Assembly (NCBI RefSeq): GCF_017985075.1
Contig: NZ_JAGNYF010000004.1
Location: 31,929-92,432, forward strand
Source: Flavobacterium sp.
GTDB taxonomy: Bacteria > Bacteroidota > Bacteroidia > Flavobacteriales > Flavobacteriaceae
DNA length: 60,504 nt
Direction: 5' to 3'
This document shows, piece after piece, positions 37,675 to 44,066 of the stretch (position 1 is its first letter; each line of letters starts with the position of its first letter). Made by a program: the position numbers and the translations under genes. The notes below the pieces were generated by a model. The model was not told the origin of the DNA. It saw only the letters and a list, made by a program, of their open reading frames with translations, and did not search any database.

Positions 37675-37892
37675 AACCCCAATTTTCACGTTTAGAACCT
37701 GAAATTTCACGTTATACAACCTAAATTTTTACGTTTAGAACCTAAAATTTTACGTTATGCAACCCCGATTTTTACGTTCTGAACCTAAAATTTCACATTA
37801 TGCAACCCCAATTTTTACGTTCAGAACCTAAAATTTTACGTTATACAACCTAAATTTTTACGTTTGGAACGTGAAATTTTAGGTTATCCACA
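37675..37892. repeat. five-unit 43-bp tandem array ending in a perfect DnaA box
   Basis: Five contiguous 43-bp units start at 37675, 37718, 37761, 37804 and 37847. Each is made of two related halves of 21 and 22 bp that both begin AACC and end in an ACGTT-containing run, so the array is ten half-units. The unit length is not a multiple of three and stops occur in all frames, so it is not coding. Each unit ends TTAT[A/G/C]C; in the last this becomes TTATCCACA (37884-37892), the consensus DnaA box. The four earlier ones read TTATACAAC or TTATGCAAC at exact 43-bp spacing. A/T tracts recur about every 21.5 bp, which would bend DNA. Confidence 0.85.
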
Positions 37893-38253
37893 ATCCGCTG
37901 TAAAATTGAAGTTCATAATAAATAAAAGTGCTTCAAAAAAAAATATATATAACCCAAAACCCTTTACCTGTTTTGTAGGAATAATTCTACAAATAATATT
38001 GAAATTGATTACTTATTTTTGATTTTAATAAAAAGCAAAATAAAATTTCGCATAGCTACCCAAATGGGTGTATATACTAAGTTTTATTTCGCATATAAAT
38101 GAGTTAGCCGTCAGTTTACCGCTGAACTTCTAAAATCGACTTTTATAAAACATATAACTGAAATGTGGAAAACCTAAAATTAGTATCCATAAAAAAATAA
38201 ATAATTTTTAAAAATCTGAAAAAAAGTAATAATAAATAAATAAAAATTTCACT
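37893..38253. other. AT-rich intergenic stretch after the tandem array
   Basis: No gene found. Bases 37935-37960 are an A-run followed by ATATATATAA. ATTTCGCATA occurs at 38045-38054 and again at 38086-38095, on either side of the palindrome ACCCAAATGGGT (38058-38069). TGTGGAAAA at 38164-38172 is a second DnaA-box-like site (TTTTCCACA on the reverse strand). The region before the array (37553-37674) is a pyrimidine-rich run of ACTTTC- and CTTCAC-like words with no gene. The last 60 bases before 38254 are the A/T-rich leader of the next gene. Confidence 0.6.
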
Positions 38254-38673
38254 ATGAAGAGAATTATCCTAATTGTATTTACCTTATTTGTAATAATTAG
38301 TTGCGAACCAAAAAAACCGATTGAAAAGTTACAAGAAGATGCCGAAAAAGAAGTCATTTCAAGACTCAACAATCCTTCAAGTTATGAATTTATTAGTTTT
38401 CAAGAAGATAATTTTGGTGGAGAAGTCATAAAGCAAAGAATTGCAGACATTAAAAATCAACTTAAAAAAGCAGAGAAAGCAAATAATAAAGAAGAAATAT
38501 TAAAGCAGAATAGCTATTTGAAGGCGACAGAAAAATTAAAATTGCCAGAAAATCAAATAGAATTCAAAATAGAATACAGAGCGAAAAACAAATTTAATGC
38601 TTTAATTATAGGTAGTTCAAAAGTTGTTAGTGACAAAAACTATAATTTAATTAGTGTTACAGAAAATCTTTAA
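38254..38673 (+). CDS. small lipoprotein of unknown function
   Basis: I do not recognise the family. The 139-residue protein has a lipoprotein signal (RIILIVFTLFVIISC, Cys17) and then a helical, highly charged segment (KLQEDAEKEVISRLNNPSSYEF ... ADIKNQLKKAEKANNKEE) that could form a coiled coil. A beta-rich end follows (IEFKIEYRAKNKFNALIIGSSKVV). The LNNPSSYEFISF phrase, a Ser/Pro turn then aromatic residues, occurs in other short Bacteroidota lipoproteins in my memory, without function. It is the first gene of the accessory islet and is followed by a hairpin repeat. The ATG has no Shine-Dalgarno, as usual here. Confidence 0.7.
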   Translation: MKRIILIVFTLFVIISCEPKKPIEKLQEDAEKEVISRLNNPSSYEFISFQEDNFGGEVIKQRIADIKNQLKKAEKANNKEEILKQNSYLKATEKLKLPENQIEFKIEYRAKNKFNALIIGSSKVVSDKNYNLISVTENL

Positions 38674-38682
38674 TTAATTAAA

Positions 38683-38715
38683 CCGCTGCGCAAAGTCTCC
38701 TGACTTTGAGCTACA
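38683..38715. repeat. GC-rich hairpin repeat, family B, copy 1
   Basis: The stem is CAAAGTC / GACTTTG (38691-38697 and 38702-38708) around the loop TCCT. The flanks are CCGCTGCG on the left and AGCTACAC on the right. The same element, with loop TCCC, occurs at 40853-40887. It stands out by GC content from the A/T-rich DNA around it. Confidence 0.8.
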
Positions 38716-38821
38716 CAAAACAAAATTTAACATTATAAAATTATTCACACTCAAAGTTTAAGAACGTTGGAGGTAATTTTATCAGATAAAACTCAGAAAA
38801 AATAATTTAAAAAATAGAAAA

Positions 38822-39490
38822 ATGAAAAATTTAATCTTTACAATCTTTACAACACTTTTTCTTTTAGTTTCTTGCGATGGCGGAAAAATCGGCAAGTATC
38901 AAAAAGAGCCTTTACCCGACAATTTTTCTTACAACATAATTGAAGACAAAAGTAGTGATGCTCTTGAAAAAAATCAATTAACACTTGAAATCAATCAAAA
39001 ATTGACAGAGGGGCAAATAGCTACACTTGCCGAAGAACTTCTTAAATCAAAAAACAATCAGCGACGGTTTTACATTTTCTATATACTTTCGGGAATGAAG
39101 AATGGCTCAAGTACTTGGGCAACGAGCCATTTTGACCCAGAATTAGATATACAAATAATTGGTTCAACTTCAAAAGAGGATGAAAATTCAAACAAAATTT
39201 CAAGCGAACAAATTGACGGTGAAGTAATTGGTAAATGGATAGAAGAGCAATATACTTCTTCTAATTACATTATCTACATTAAAGAAAATAGAACATTTTT
39301 AAAAACAACATTTAAAAATGGTCAAACTTCTAAAGAAGAGTTAACAGACCTCAAAGTTCAAAATGGAGTTAAGTATTTCTATAAAGAAGGTGGATTTAAT
39401 GGGGAATACTTTATACTAAATTTAAGTGGTGACCTTGAATTCTATAATAGCGAAAACAAAAATTTCACTACTGCATCTAAAACAAAATAA
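38822..39490 (+). CDS. lipoprotein of unknown function
   Basis: I do not recognise the family. The 222-residue protein has a lipoprotein signal ending LLVSC (Cys19). The mature part begins with a helical region (LTLEINQKLTEGQIATLAEELLKSK), then a stretch with a central hydrophobic strand (RRFYIFYILSG) and STWATSHFDPELDIQIIG, where a Trp and His lie in a likely loop. The C-terminal half (WIEEQYTSSNYIIYIKENRTFLKTTFKNG) reads as a small antiparallel sheet. A similar helix-plus-TWATSHFDP layout suggests a periplasmic binding or sensing module. It is followed after 9 bp by the YbjQ-like gene, so the two may be co-transcribed. Confidence 0.65.
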   Translation: MKNLIFTIFTTLFLLVSCDGGKIGKYQKEPLPDNFSYNIIEDKSSDALEKNQLTLEINQKLTEGQIATLAEELLKSKNNQRRFYIFYILSGMKNGSSTWATSHFDPELDIQIIGSTSKEDENSNKISSEQIDGEVIGKWIEEQYTSSNYIIYIKENRTFLKTTFKNGQTSKEELTDLKVQNGVKYFYKEGGFNGEYFILNLSGDLEFYNSENKNFTTASKTK

Positions 39491-39499
39491 ACTAATACT

Positions 39500-39895
39500 A
39501 TGAATAAAATTGACGTTACTGTTACTACAGGAGATTTAAAAACTAATTATGAAATAATTGGTCCTGTGTTTTTTCAAGTTTCAAATAAGGGTATGTTTGG
39601 TAGTGCTTTGGGAACACTAGTAAAAAAATACAAAGCTCAAATTGACGATCAGAAAAAATCAGGTTCTATTTCAGGAGAACGAGCTGACTGGGGTTTTCTT
39701 TGGGGAGAATGGTCTGTAGGGCAAAATGATTTTGAAAAAGCATTTTTTGTTGCCGTTGAGGAGATGAAAGAACGAGCTCGTATGCTAGGTGGTAATGCTA
39801 TAATCAATATGCGTCAAGATATTGACCTTGACACAAACGGTTTTGCATATTTTTACTTTCAAATGTATGGTACAGTAGTTAAAACTGTAGAGTGA
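39500..39895 (+). CDS. YbjQ-like (UPF0145/heavy-metal-binding fold) protein
   Basis: A 131-residue soluble protein that resembles the YbjQ family: an opening strand VTVTTGDLKTNYEIIGPVFF, a helix with AVEEMKERARMLGGNAIINM near 85-105, and a final strand FQMYGTVVKTVE. The A-E-[EM]-x-A-x-x-x-G-x-N-A pattern is the family hallmark. Members form pentamers or decamers; their function is unclear. It lacks the N-terminal Cys or His residues that some members use for metal. It starts 9 bp after the lipoprotein gene and ends just before a family A hairpin repeat. Confidence 0.6.
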   Translation: MNKIDVTVTTGDLKTNYEIIGPVFFQVSNKGMFGSALGTLVKKYKAQIDDQKKSGSISGERADWGFLWGEWSVGQNDFEKAFFVAVEEMKERARMLGGNAIINMRQDIDLDTNGFAYFYFQMYGTVVKTVE

Positions 39896-39918
39896 AATTA
39901 TAACCAGCCACCGCTGCC

Positions 39919-39947
39919 CCCCGCTCCCGCGCGAATCCTTTCGCGTG
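39919..39947. repeat. GC-rich hairpin repeat, family A, copy 1
   Basis: The stem is CGCGAA / TTCGCG (39930-39935 and 39940-39945) around the loop TCCT, preceded by CCCGCTCCCG. The core is shared with copies at 40805 and 41245. The region 39896-40019 carries this element and a 70-bp A-rich leader and no gene. Confidence 0.8.
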
Positions 39948-40019
39948 TTAAGTTGAAAATAAAAACAAATTAAACAGTACAACAACAAATAATTAACAAA
40001 TAATGTAAAAAATGAAAAT

Positions 40020-40538
40020 ATGGATTTTCTATTAAATATAATAATTGGTGTTGCTACTGGTATTGCAGCATCTTATTTTTTCTTGAAATTTTTTCTAAGT
40101 AAAAAGAAACCCATTGTTGCTATTTCTGAACACATTTCAAACCAGATTGTAAATGGAGAAAATAGTTATTTAATAAAATTTGTTAATATGACAGATTCTG
40201 AAATTTTTGATATTCATATAGAGTTAACATTTTATAAACCAATAGGAGATTATAATGGAGGAAATTTACAAGGAAAAGATATTAAACTAAAAGATAATTT
40301 TATATCCTATATGCCTTGTAATTCTACGAATGACCCTCATAATTTGCACGCAGTTAGGATTCGAACGACTGATGATATTGAGCAAATGTGGAGTGATCCG
40401 AGTTCATTTATTAGGCTTTCAATTATTGCAAAGCATTCTCTCTCTGGATTTAATAAAGTTTTTATTAAAGATTTTTTAAGTAAGGATTGTATAACAGAAA
40501 AAAGATTTTTATCGGGTAACGATTTAACAGTGAATTAG
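40020..40538 (+). CDS. membrane-anchored protein of unknown function
   Basis: I do not recognise the family. The 172-residue protein has one N-terminal membrane helix (LLNIIIGVATGIAASYFFLKFF, residues 3-24) with a Gly-Ala-rich face, then three Lys that would stay in the cytoplasm, so the rest is cytoplasmic if the Nin rule applies in reverse, or periplasmic if not. The soluble part is beta-rich (YLIKFVNMTDSEIFDIHIELTFY) and resembles an Ig-like or C2-like sandwich. Cys, His and Arg in MPCNSTNDPHNLHAVRIR are the most notable residues. It lies alone between hairpin repeats in the accessory islet. Confidence 0.6.
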   Translation: MDFLLNIIIGVATGIAASYFFLKFFLSKKKPIVAISEHISNQIVNGENSYLIKFVNMTDSEIFDIHIELTFYKPIGDYNGGNLQGKDIKLKDNFISYMPCNSTNDPHNLHAVRIRTTDDIEQMWSDPSSFIRLSIIAKHSLSGFNKVFIKDFLSKDCITEKRFLSGNDLTVN

Positions 40539-40548
40539 TAAATATTAT

Positions 40549-40703
40549 TTGTTTATTTCAATTTTTGGTATTAAATTTGTTTATCTTTATTTATAAGTTA
40601 ATAAACTAAAAATAATTATTATGAAAAATGACATCATTTTAGGCTAAGCCTTTCAGGAAAAAAGTATTAATTTTTTAATATACAGCTTGTGTTTTCACAA
40701 GCT
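40549..40703 (+). ncRNA. candidate short transcript with an eight-codon ORF
   Basis: A consensus promoter (TTG at 40549-40551, 20 bases, TAAATTTG at 40572-40579) lies about 120 bp before a perfect terminator (AGCTTGTG/CACAAGCT, 40684-40703, loop TTTT, T-run). Between them an ATG at 40621 opens MKNDIILG and then stops. The DNA just before the -7 box, CAATTTTTGGTA, is the same 12-mer found at the parD promoter, and ATGAAAAATGACATCA resembles the parD start with one indel. It may be a relic of a parD copy or a small RNA. The terminator also could end the 40020 gene. Confidence 0.4.
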
Positions 40704-40770
40704 TTTTATTTTATTAATATCCTTTAAATATACCGCTTAAGCCACATAAGCTCACTTGAGAAAAATATTT

Positions 40771-40887
40771 CAGCGAAGTTAATCCTTTCGCGTAGCAGTT
40801 AAAACCCCGCTCCCGCGCGAATCCTTTCGCGTGGCTATTAATATAAAAAAAACCCGCTGCGCAAAGTCTCCCGACTTTGAGCCACAC
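40771..40887. repeat. cluster of family A and B hairpin repeats
   Basis: Three elements in 117 bp. A partial family A copy at 40780-40796 (AATCCTTTCGCGTAGC). A full family A copy at 40805-40837 with stem CGCGAA/TTCGCG and loop TCCT. A family B copy at 40853-40887 with stem CAAAGTC/GACTTTG (40862-40868, 40873-40879) and loop TCCC. Both families are flanked by CCGCT on the left and GGCTA or GCCACAC on the right. The 40704-40770 stretch before has only A/T-rich sequence and a small CTTAAG-rich dyad. Confidence 0.8.
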
Positions 40888-40928
40888 AAAGGCAAAAGAA
40901 CAATCAAATCTAAAAATAAATCTAAAAA

Positions 40929-40959
40929 TTTGCACATTTACCAATTTTTGGTAACTTTG
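40929..40959 (+). promoter_or_regulatory. parD promoter with overlapping palindromic operator
   Basis: TTTG at 40929-40932, 19 bases, then TAACTTTG at 40952-40959, a full match to the flavobacterial consensus. The 17-bp perfect palindrome TTACCAATTTTTGGTAA (40938-40954) overlaps the -7 box, so a bound ParD dimer would block transcription. The leader before the ATG is short, about 16 bases after the -7 box. Confidence 0.75.
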
Positions 40960-40975
40960 ATAAAAGTTTTAAAAA

Positions 40976-41224
40976 ATGAAAAACACATCAATATCACTCG
41001 GAAATTATTTTGACCAATTTGTGAGCAGTCAAGTAATAGAAGGACGCTATAAAAATGTAAGTGAAGTGATTCGTGCAGGACTTCGACTTTTAGAAGATGA
41101 AGAAAGTAAAACTACTGCTTTGAAAAATGCAATTCAAAAAGGGTTGGATAGTCCAAGAGTTGAAAATTTTGACTTTGAAGAGAATTTAAAACAACTTAAA
41201 GCCGCAAAAAGAAAAAATGGCTAA
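40976..41224 (+). CDS. parD: ParD-like type II antitoxin (orphan)
   Basis: An 82-residue protein with the ribbon-helix-helix start typical of ParD/CopG: SISLGNYFDQFVSSQVIEGRYKNVSEVIRAGLRLLEDEE, where the beta strand binds operator DNA and GRYKNVSEVIRAGLRLLE is the family signature. The C-terminal part (DSPRVENFDFEENLKQLKAAKRKNG) would wrap the toxin. It has a promoter and palindrome directly upstream and should still autoregulate. Its toxin gene starts in the overlapping ATGGCTAA, but only nine codons of parE are left. The antitoxin is therefore probably an orphan, unless a cognate toxin is elsewhere. Confidence 0.88.
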   Translation: MKNTSISLGNYFDQFVSSQVIEGRYKNVSEVIRAGLRLLEDEESKTTALKNAIQKGLDSPRVENFDFEENLKQLKAAKRKNG

Positions 41225-41285
41225 TGTTATTTTAAAACAAGATACCCAGCTCCCGCTCGAATCCTTTCGCGTGGCTACAAAATAA
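41217..41285 (+). pseudogene. parE toxin remnant cut off by a family A hairpin repeat
   Basis: The ATG at 41217 overlaps the parD stop codon by 8 bp, the standard parDE arrangement. The first codons read MANVILKQD, which matches the usual beginning of ParE toxins. At codon 10 the reading frame runs into the family A repeat and ends as a 22-residue peptide (TQLPLESFRVATK, stop 41283-41285). The rest of ParE, which would be about 90 residues, is missing; the symporter terminator follows directly. The toxin must be inactive. Confidence 0.65.
41245..41277. repeat. GC-rich hairpin repeat, family A, copy 3
   Basis: CAGCTCCCGCTCGAATCCTT and on to GTGGCTA (41247-41277) matches copy 2 except for one base in the left arm (CTCGAA instead of CGCGAA). 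It is fused in frame to the parE start. Confidence 0.75.
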
Positions 41286-41318
41286 AAAAACCTTTGCCAA
41301 TTATCAGCAAAGGTTTTT
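41286..41318. terminator. bidirectional terminator between the parDE remnant and the symporter gene
   Basis: Stem AAAAACCTTTGC / GCAAAGGTTTTT (41286-41297 and 41307-41318) with a 9-base loop. It closes the leftward galactose operon and the rightward parD unit. The stem is nearly the same as the one after tRNA-Arg (37451-37483). Confidence 0.85.
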
Positions 41319-41338
41319 ATTTGTATAAGAAGTAGCTG

Positions 41339-43009
41339 TTACCAGAAAACCGTGTATAGCGCTACTAAAATTCCGGTAATTATAAGTGCGCCAACAGTAA
41401 AACCAGGCGACATTTTAAACATCGATTTTTCTATTTCTAATCCGTTGGTTACTACGCCGTTTTTGGTTTCGTACCTACTTATAAAATACATTACAATAAG
41501 GCAAATTAGAAACACAAAGCCCATACGGTCTACAAATGGTATTTCGTAAATGCCTTCTGCATTCGGTACTGAAAACCCTACACCGTTTAAAAAAGAAAGG
41601 TCTACAACACCAGGCATAAATTTAAACAAGATAGAAAGTATAAATCCACCAATAATAGCAAATAAAGCCGCGTTAGAAGTTGTTTTTTTCCAAAAGAAAC
41701 CCAATATAAACATCGCAAACACACCAGGACTCACAAATCCGGTATATTCTTGTATGTACTGGAATCCGCCTTTTTTATCTATGCCTAAAAATGGCGCTAC
41801 CAACACGGCTACAAATAAAGCAATGGCAATGGTTATTTTTCCTATCGAAATCAGTTTTTTGTCGGTAGCTTCTGTATTAATTTTGTTTTTATACACATCT
41901 AACGTAAAAATGGTAGCTATACTATTTGCTTTTCCTGCTAACGATGCCACAATAGCGGCTGTTAATGCTGCAAAAGACAATCCTTTTAAGCCCACTGGCA
42001 ATAAGTTAAGCAAAACAGGGTAGGCACGGTCCGGGTTCACACTGCCATCGTGTAACATTTCTGTTTGAAAGCCCCCATTTTGGTATAATACATACGCGGC
42101 AATTCCGGGTAATACCACAATAATAGGCATTAGTATTTTCAAAAAAGCAGCAAATAAAATTCCAGAACGAGCAGTTTGTAAATCGGCACCTAAAGCGCGT
42201 TGCGTAATGTATTGGTTGCAACCCCAGTAATTTAAATTGATAATTAACATCCCGCCAATTAACACTGAAAGCCCCGGTAAATCCATATAATTTGGATTCG
42301 ATTTCTCAAAAATCATATGAAAATGATCATTGGCTTTTTCCGTCATTAACTGAAACCCGTTTAATACTCCAGTAGTTCCAAACGATTCAGCAACCAAGTT
42401 TAAGGCCAAATAAGTAGTAACCAAGCCCCCTAAAATTAAAAAGAACACCTGAATAACATCGGTATATCCAATTACTTTCATTCCGCCAAGCGTAATCATT
42501 AACGCAAAAAAGGCCAAACCTACCATACAAAAAGTAAGGTTTAAACCAGAAATACTGCTAATGGCTAACGCGCCTAAATATAAAATAGAGGTTAAATTAA
42601 CCAATACATAGAGTAATAACCAAAACACCGCCATAATCATAGCTACATTGCTGTTGTATCTTTTTTCCAGATATTGCGGCATCGTGAATATTTTGTTTTT
42701 TAGGTATACCGGCATAAAAAATACCGCTACAATAATTAAGGTTGCCGCCGCCATCCATTCGTATGTGGCAATGGCCAATCCCATTTTAAAACCACTCCCA
42801 CTCATACCAATAAATTGTTCGGCACTAATGTTACTGGCAATTAACGAGGCACCAATAGCCCACCACGTTAACGAACCTTCAGCTAAAAAATAATCGTTAC
42901 TACTGGCTTCGGCTTTCTTTTTTTTGCGATATACCCAAAGTCCGTATCCTACAATGATGATAAAATAAATAAAGAAAACTAAGTAATCTAAGTTGGCTAA
43001 TGTTTGCAT
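41339..43009 (-). CDS. sodium/solute symporter (SSS family), probable galactose transporter
   Basis: A 556-residue inner-membrane symporter of the solute:sodium (vSGLT-like) family with about 14 helices. ASNISAEQFIGMSGSGFKMGLA near 55-75 and GGMKVIGYTDVIQVF near 175-190 are the family signatures around the sodium site. ALTAAIVASLAGKANSIATIFTLDVYK near 360 is the second hallmark. Studied close relatives carry galactose or glucose with sodium. Substrate is inferred from its position as the last gene of the leftward galactan operon, 4 bp after galT. It would import galactose released by the enzymes encoded upstream. Confidence 0.85.
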   Translation of the reverse strand: MQTLANLDYLVFFIYFIIIVGYGLWVYRKKKKAEASSNDYFLAEGSLTWWAIGASLIASNISAEQFIGMSGSGFKMGLAIATYEWMAAATLIIVAVFFMPVYLKNKIFTMPQYLEKRYNSNVAMIMAVFWLLLYVLVNLTSILYLGALAISSISGLNLTFCMVGLAFFALMITLGGMKVIGYTDVIQVFFLILGGLVTTYLALNLVAESFGTTGVLNGFQLMTEKANDHFHMIFEKSNPNYMDLPGLSVLIGGMLIINLNYWGCNQYITQRALGADLQTARSGILFAAFLKILMPIIVVLPGIAAYVLYQNGGFQTEMLHDGSVNPDRAYPVLLNLLPVGLKGLSFAALTAAIVASLAGKANSIATIFTLDVYKNKINTEATDKKLISIGKITIAIALFVAVLVAPFLGIDKKGGFQYIQEYTGFVSPGVFAMFILGFFWKKTTSNAALFAIIGGFILSILFKFMPGVVDLSFLNGVGFSVPNAEGIYEIPFVDRMGFVFLICLIVMYFISRYETKNGVVTNGLEIEKSMFKMSPGFTVGALIITGILVALYTVFW

Positions 43010-43013
43010 AGTT

Positions 43014-44066
43014 TTAATTTTTGTGAGTTAATTTATAATGTGTATTTGGTAAATTACGTAACATTTCGGCACTTTTTTCAGGAGAAATATCGCGTTGTGC
43101 TTCGCCTAACATTTCGTAGCCTACCATAAACTTTTTCACCGACGCGCTGCGCAATAACGGCGGATAAAAATGCATATGTAAATGCCATTCGGGATGCGGA
43201 ATTCGGTCTGTTGGCGCTTGGTGTATGCCTGCCGAATATGGAAAAGACGTTTCAAATAAATTGTCGTATTTTACCGTAATGCCTTGTATAGCTTCGGCTA
43301 ATGCTTCAGATTCTTTAGTAGTTAATCCTAACAAACTTCCAAAATGACGTTTGCTAACTAGCAAAGTTTCAAAAGGCCAAGTAGCCCAAAACGGCACCAA
43401 AACCACAAAATGTTCGTTTTCAATGACTATGCGTTCTTGTGCTACTAATTCTTGTTTTATATAATCTTCCAGTAAACTAGTATTGTTTTTTTCAAAATAG
43501 GCTTGCAAACTTTTTTGTGTTTTTTCTACTTGAGTAGGTAGCGACGATTGTGCCCAAATCTGTCCGTGCGGATGGGGATTGCTACAACCCATTACACTGC
43601 CTTTGTTTTCAAATATTTGCACGTAATTAATAAAGTCTTTACTGCCCAAAGTAGCATATTCTTCTTTCCAAGTGTGTATTACGTTTTCAATTTCCTTCAC
43701 ATCCATTTCGGCTAACGTAATGTTGTGTTTGGGTGAAAAACAAATGACCCTGTTGATTCCTTTTTCTGGTTTTATTTGAAATAAAGGATTCAATTTCGAT
43801 TCAAAAGTAATGTCATCTTCCAATAGGGCAGGAAAATCATTATCAAAAACATAACACGCGTCATACTTCGGATTTTGTTCGCCATTAGATCGAGTATTTC
43901 CAGCACACAAATAACAATTTTCGTCGTGCGCTACACTGTTTTCCGTAGATGGCGTTTCGTTTTGCCCTTGCCAAGGTCGTTTTGCCCGATGTGGTGAGAC
44001 CAAAATCCATTCGTTTAGTAACGGATTGAATCTTCTGTGCGGATGTTCGTTAATGTTAAATTCCAT
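43014..44066 (-). CDS. galT: galactose-1-phosphate uridylyltransferase (UDP-glucose--hexose-1-phosphate)
   Basis: A Leloir-pathway enzyme that exchanges galactose-1-phosphate for glucose on UDP. The active-site motif HPHGQIWA near 160 holds the uridylylated His. CYLCAGNTR near 50 supplies the metal-binding Cys pair, and HFYPPLLRS-like DNA segment near 310 (HLHMHFYPPLLR) supplies late His residues. I use the ATG at 44064-44066 (MEFNINEHPHRRFN), not the TTG 21 bases upstream. That gives 350 residues, normal for the family, and an 11-bp overlap with galK. Neighbouring galK and galM complete the pathway except for galE, which is not in the window. Confidence 0.95.
   Translation of the reverse strand: MEFNINEHPHRRFNPLLNEWILVSPHRAKRPWQGQNETPSTENSVAHDENCYLCAGNTRSNGEQNPKYDACYVFDNDFPALLEDDITFESKLNPLFQIKPEKGINRVICFSPKHNITLAEMDVKEIENVIHTWKEEYATLGSKDFINYVQIFENKGSVMGCSNPHPHGQIWAQSSLPTQVEKTQKSLQAYFEKNNTSLLEDYIKQELVAQERIVIENEHFVVLVPFWATWPFETLLVSKRHFGSLLGLTTKESEALAEAIQGITVKYDNLFETSFPYSAGIHQAPTDRIPHPEWHLHMHFYPPLLRSASVKKFMVGYEMLGEAQRDISPEKSAEMLRNLPNTHYKLTHKN

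Noticed and set aside
37675-37892. CRISPR array
   Set aside because: The 43-bp units are contiguous with no unique spacers, and no cas gene is in the window.
37675-38172. Firm call of the chromosomal origin of replication
   Set aside because: Only one perfect and one variant DnaA box are present, no dnaA, dnaN or gidA is near, and neighbouring gene directions converge here. It stays a hypothesis in the findings.
40831-41013. Rightward 60-codon frame starting in the hairpin repeat
   Set aside because: It runs through a family B repeat, the parD operator and the parD start; composition is not protein-like.
38683-41277. Insertion-sequence ends
   Set aside because: The hairpins are not paired around a transposase and have no target duplications that I can see.
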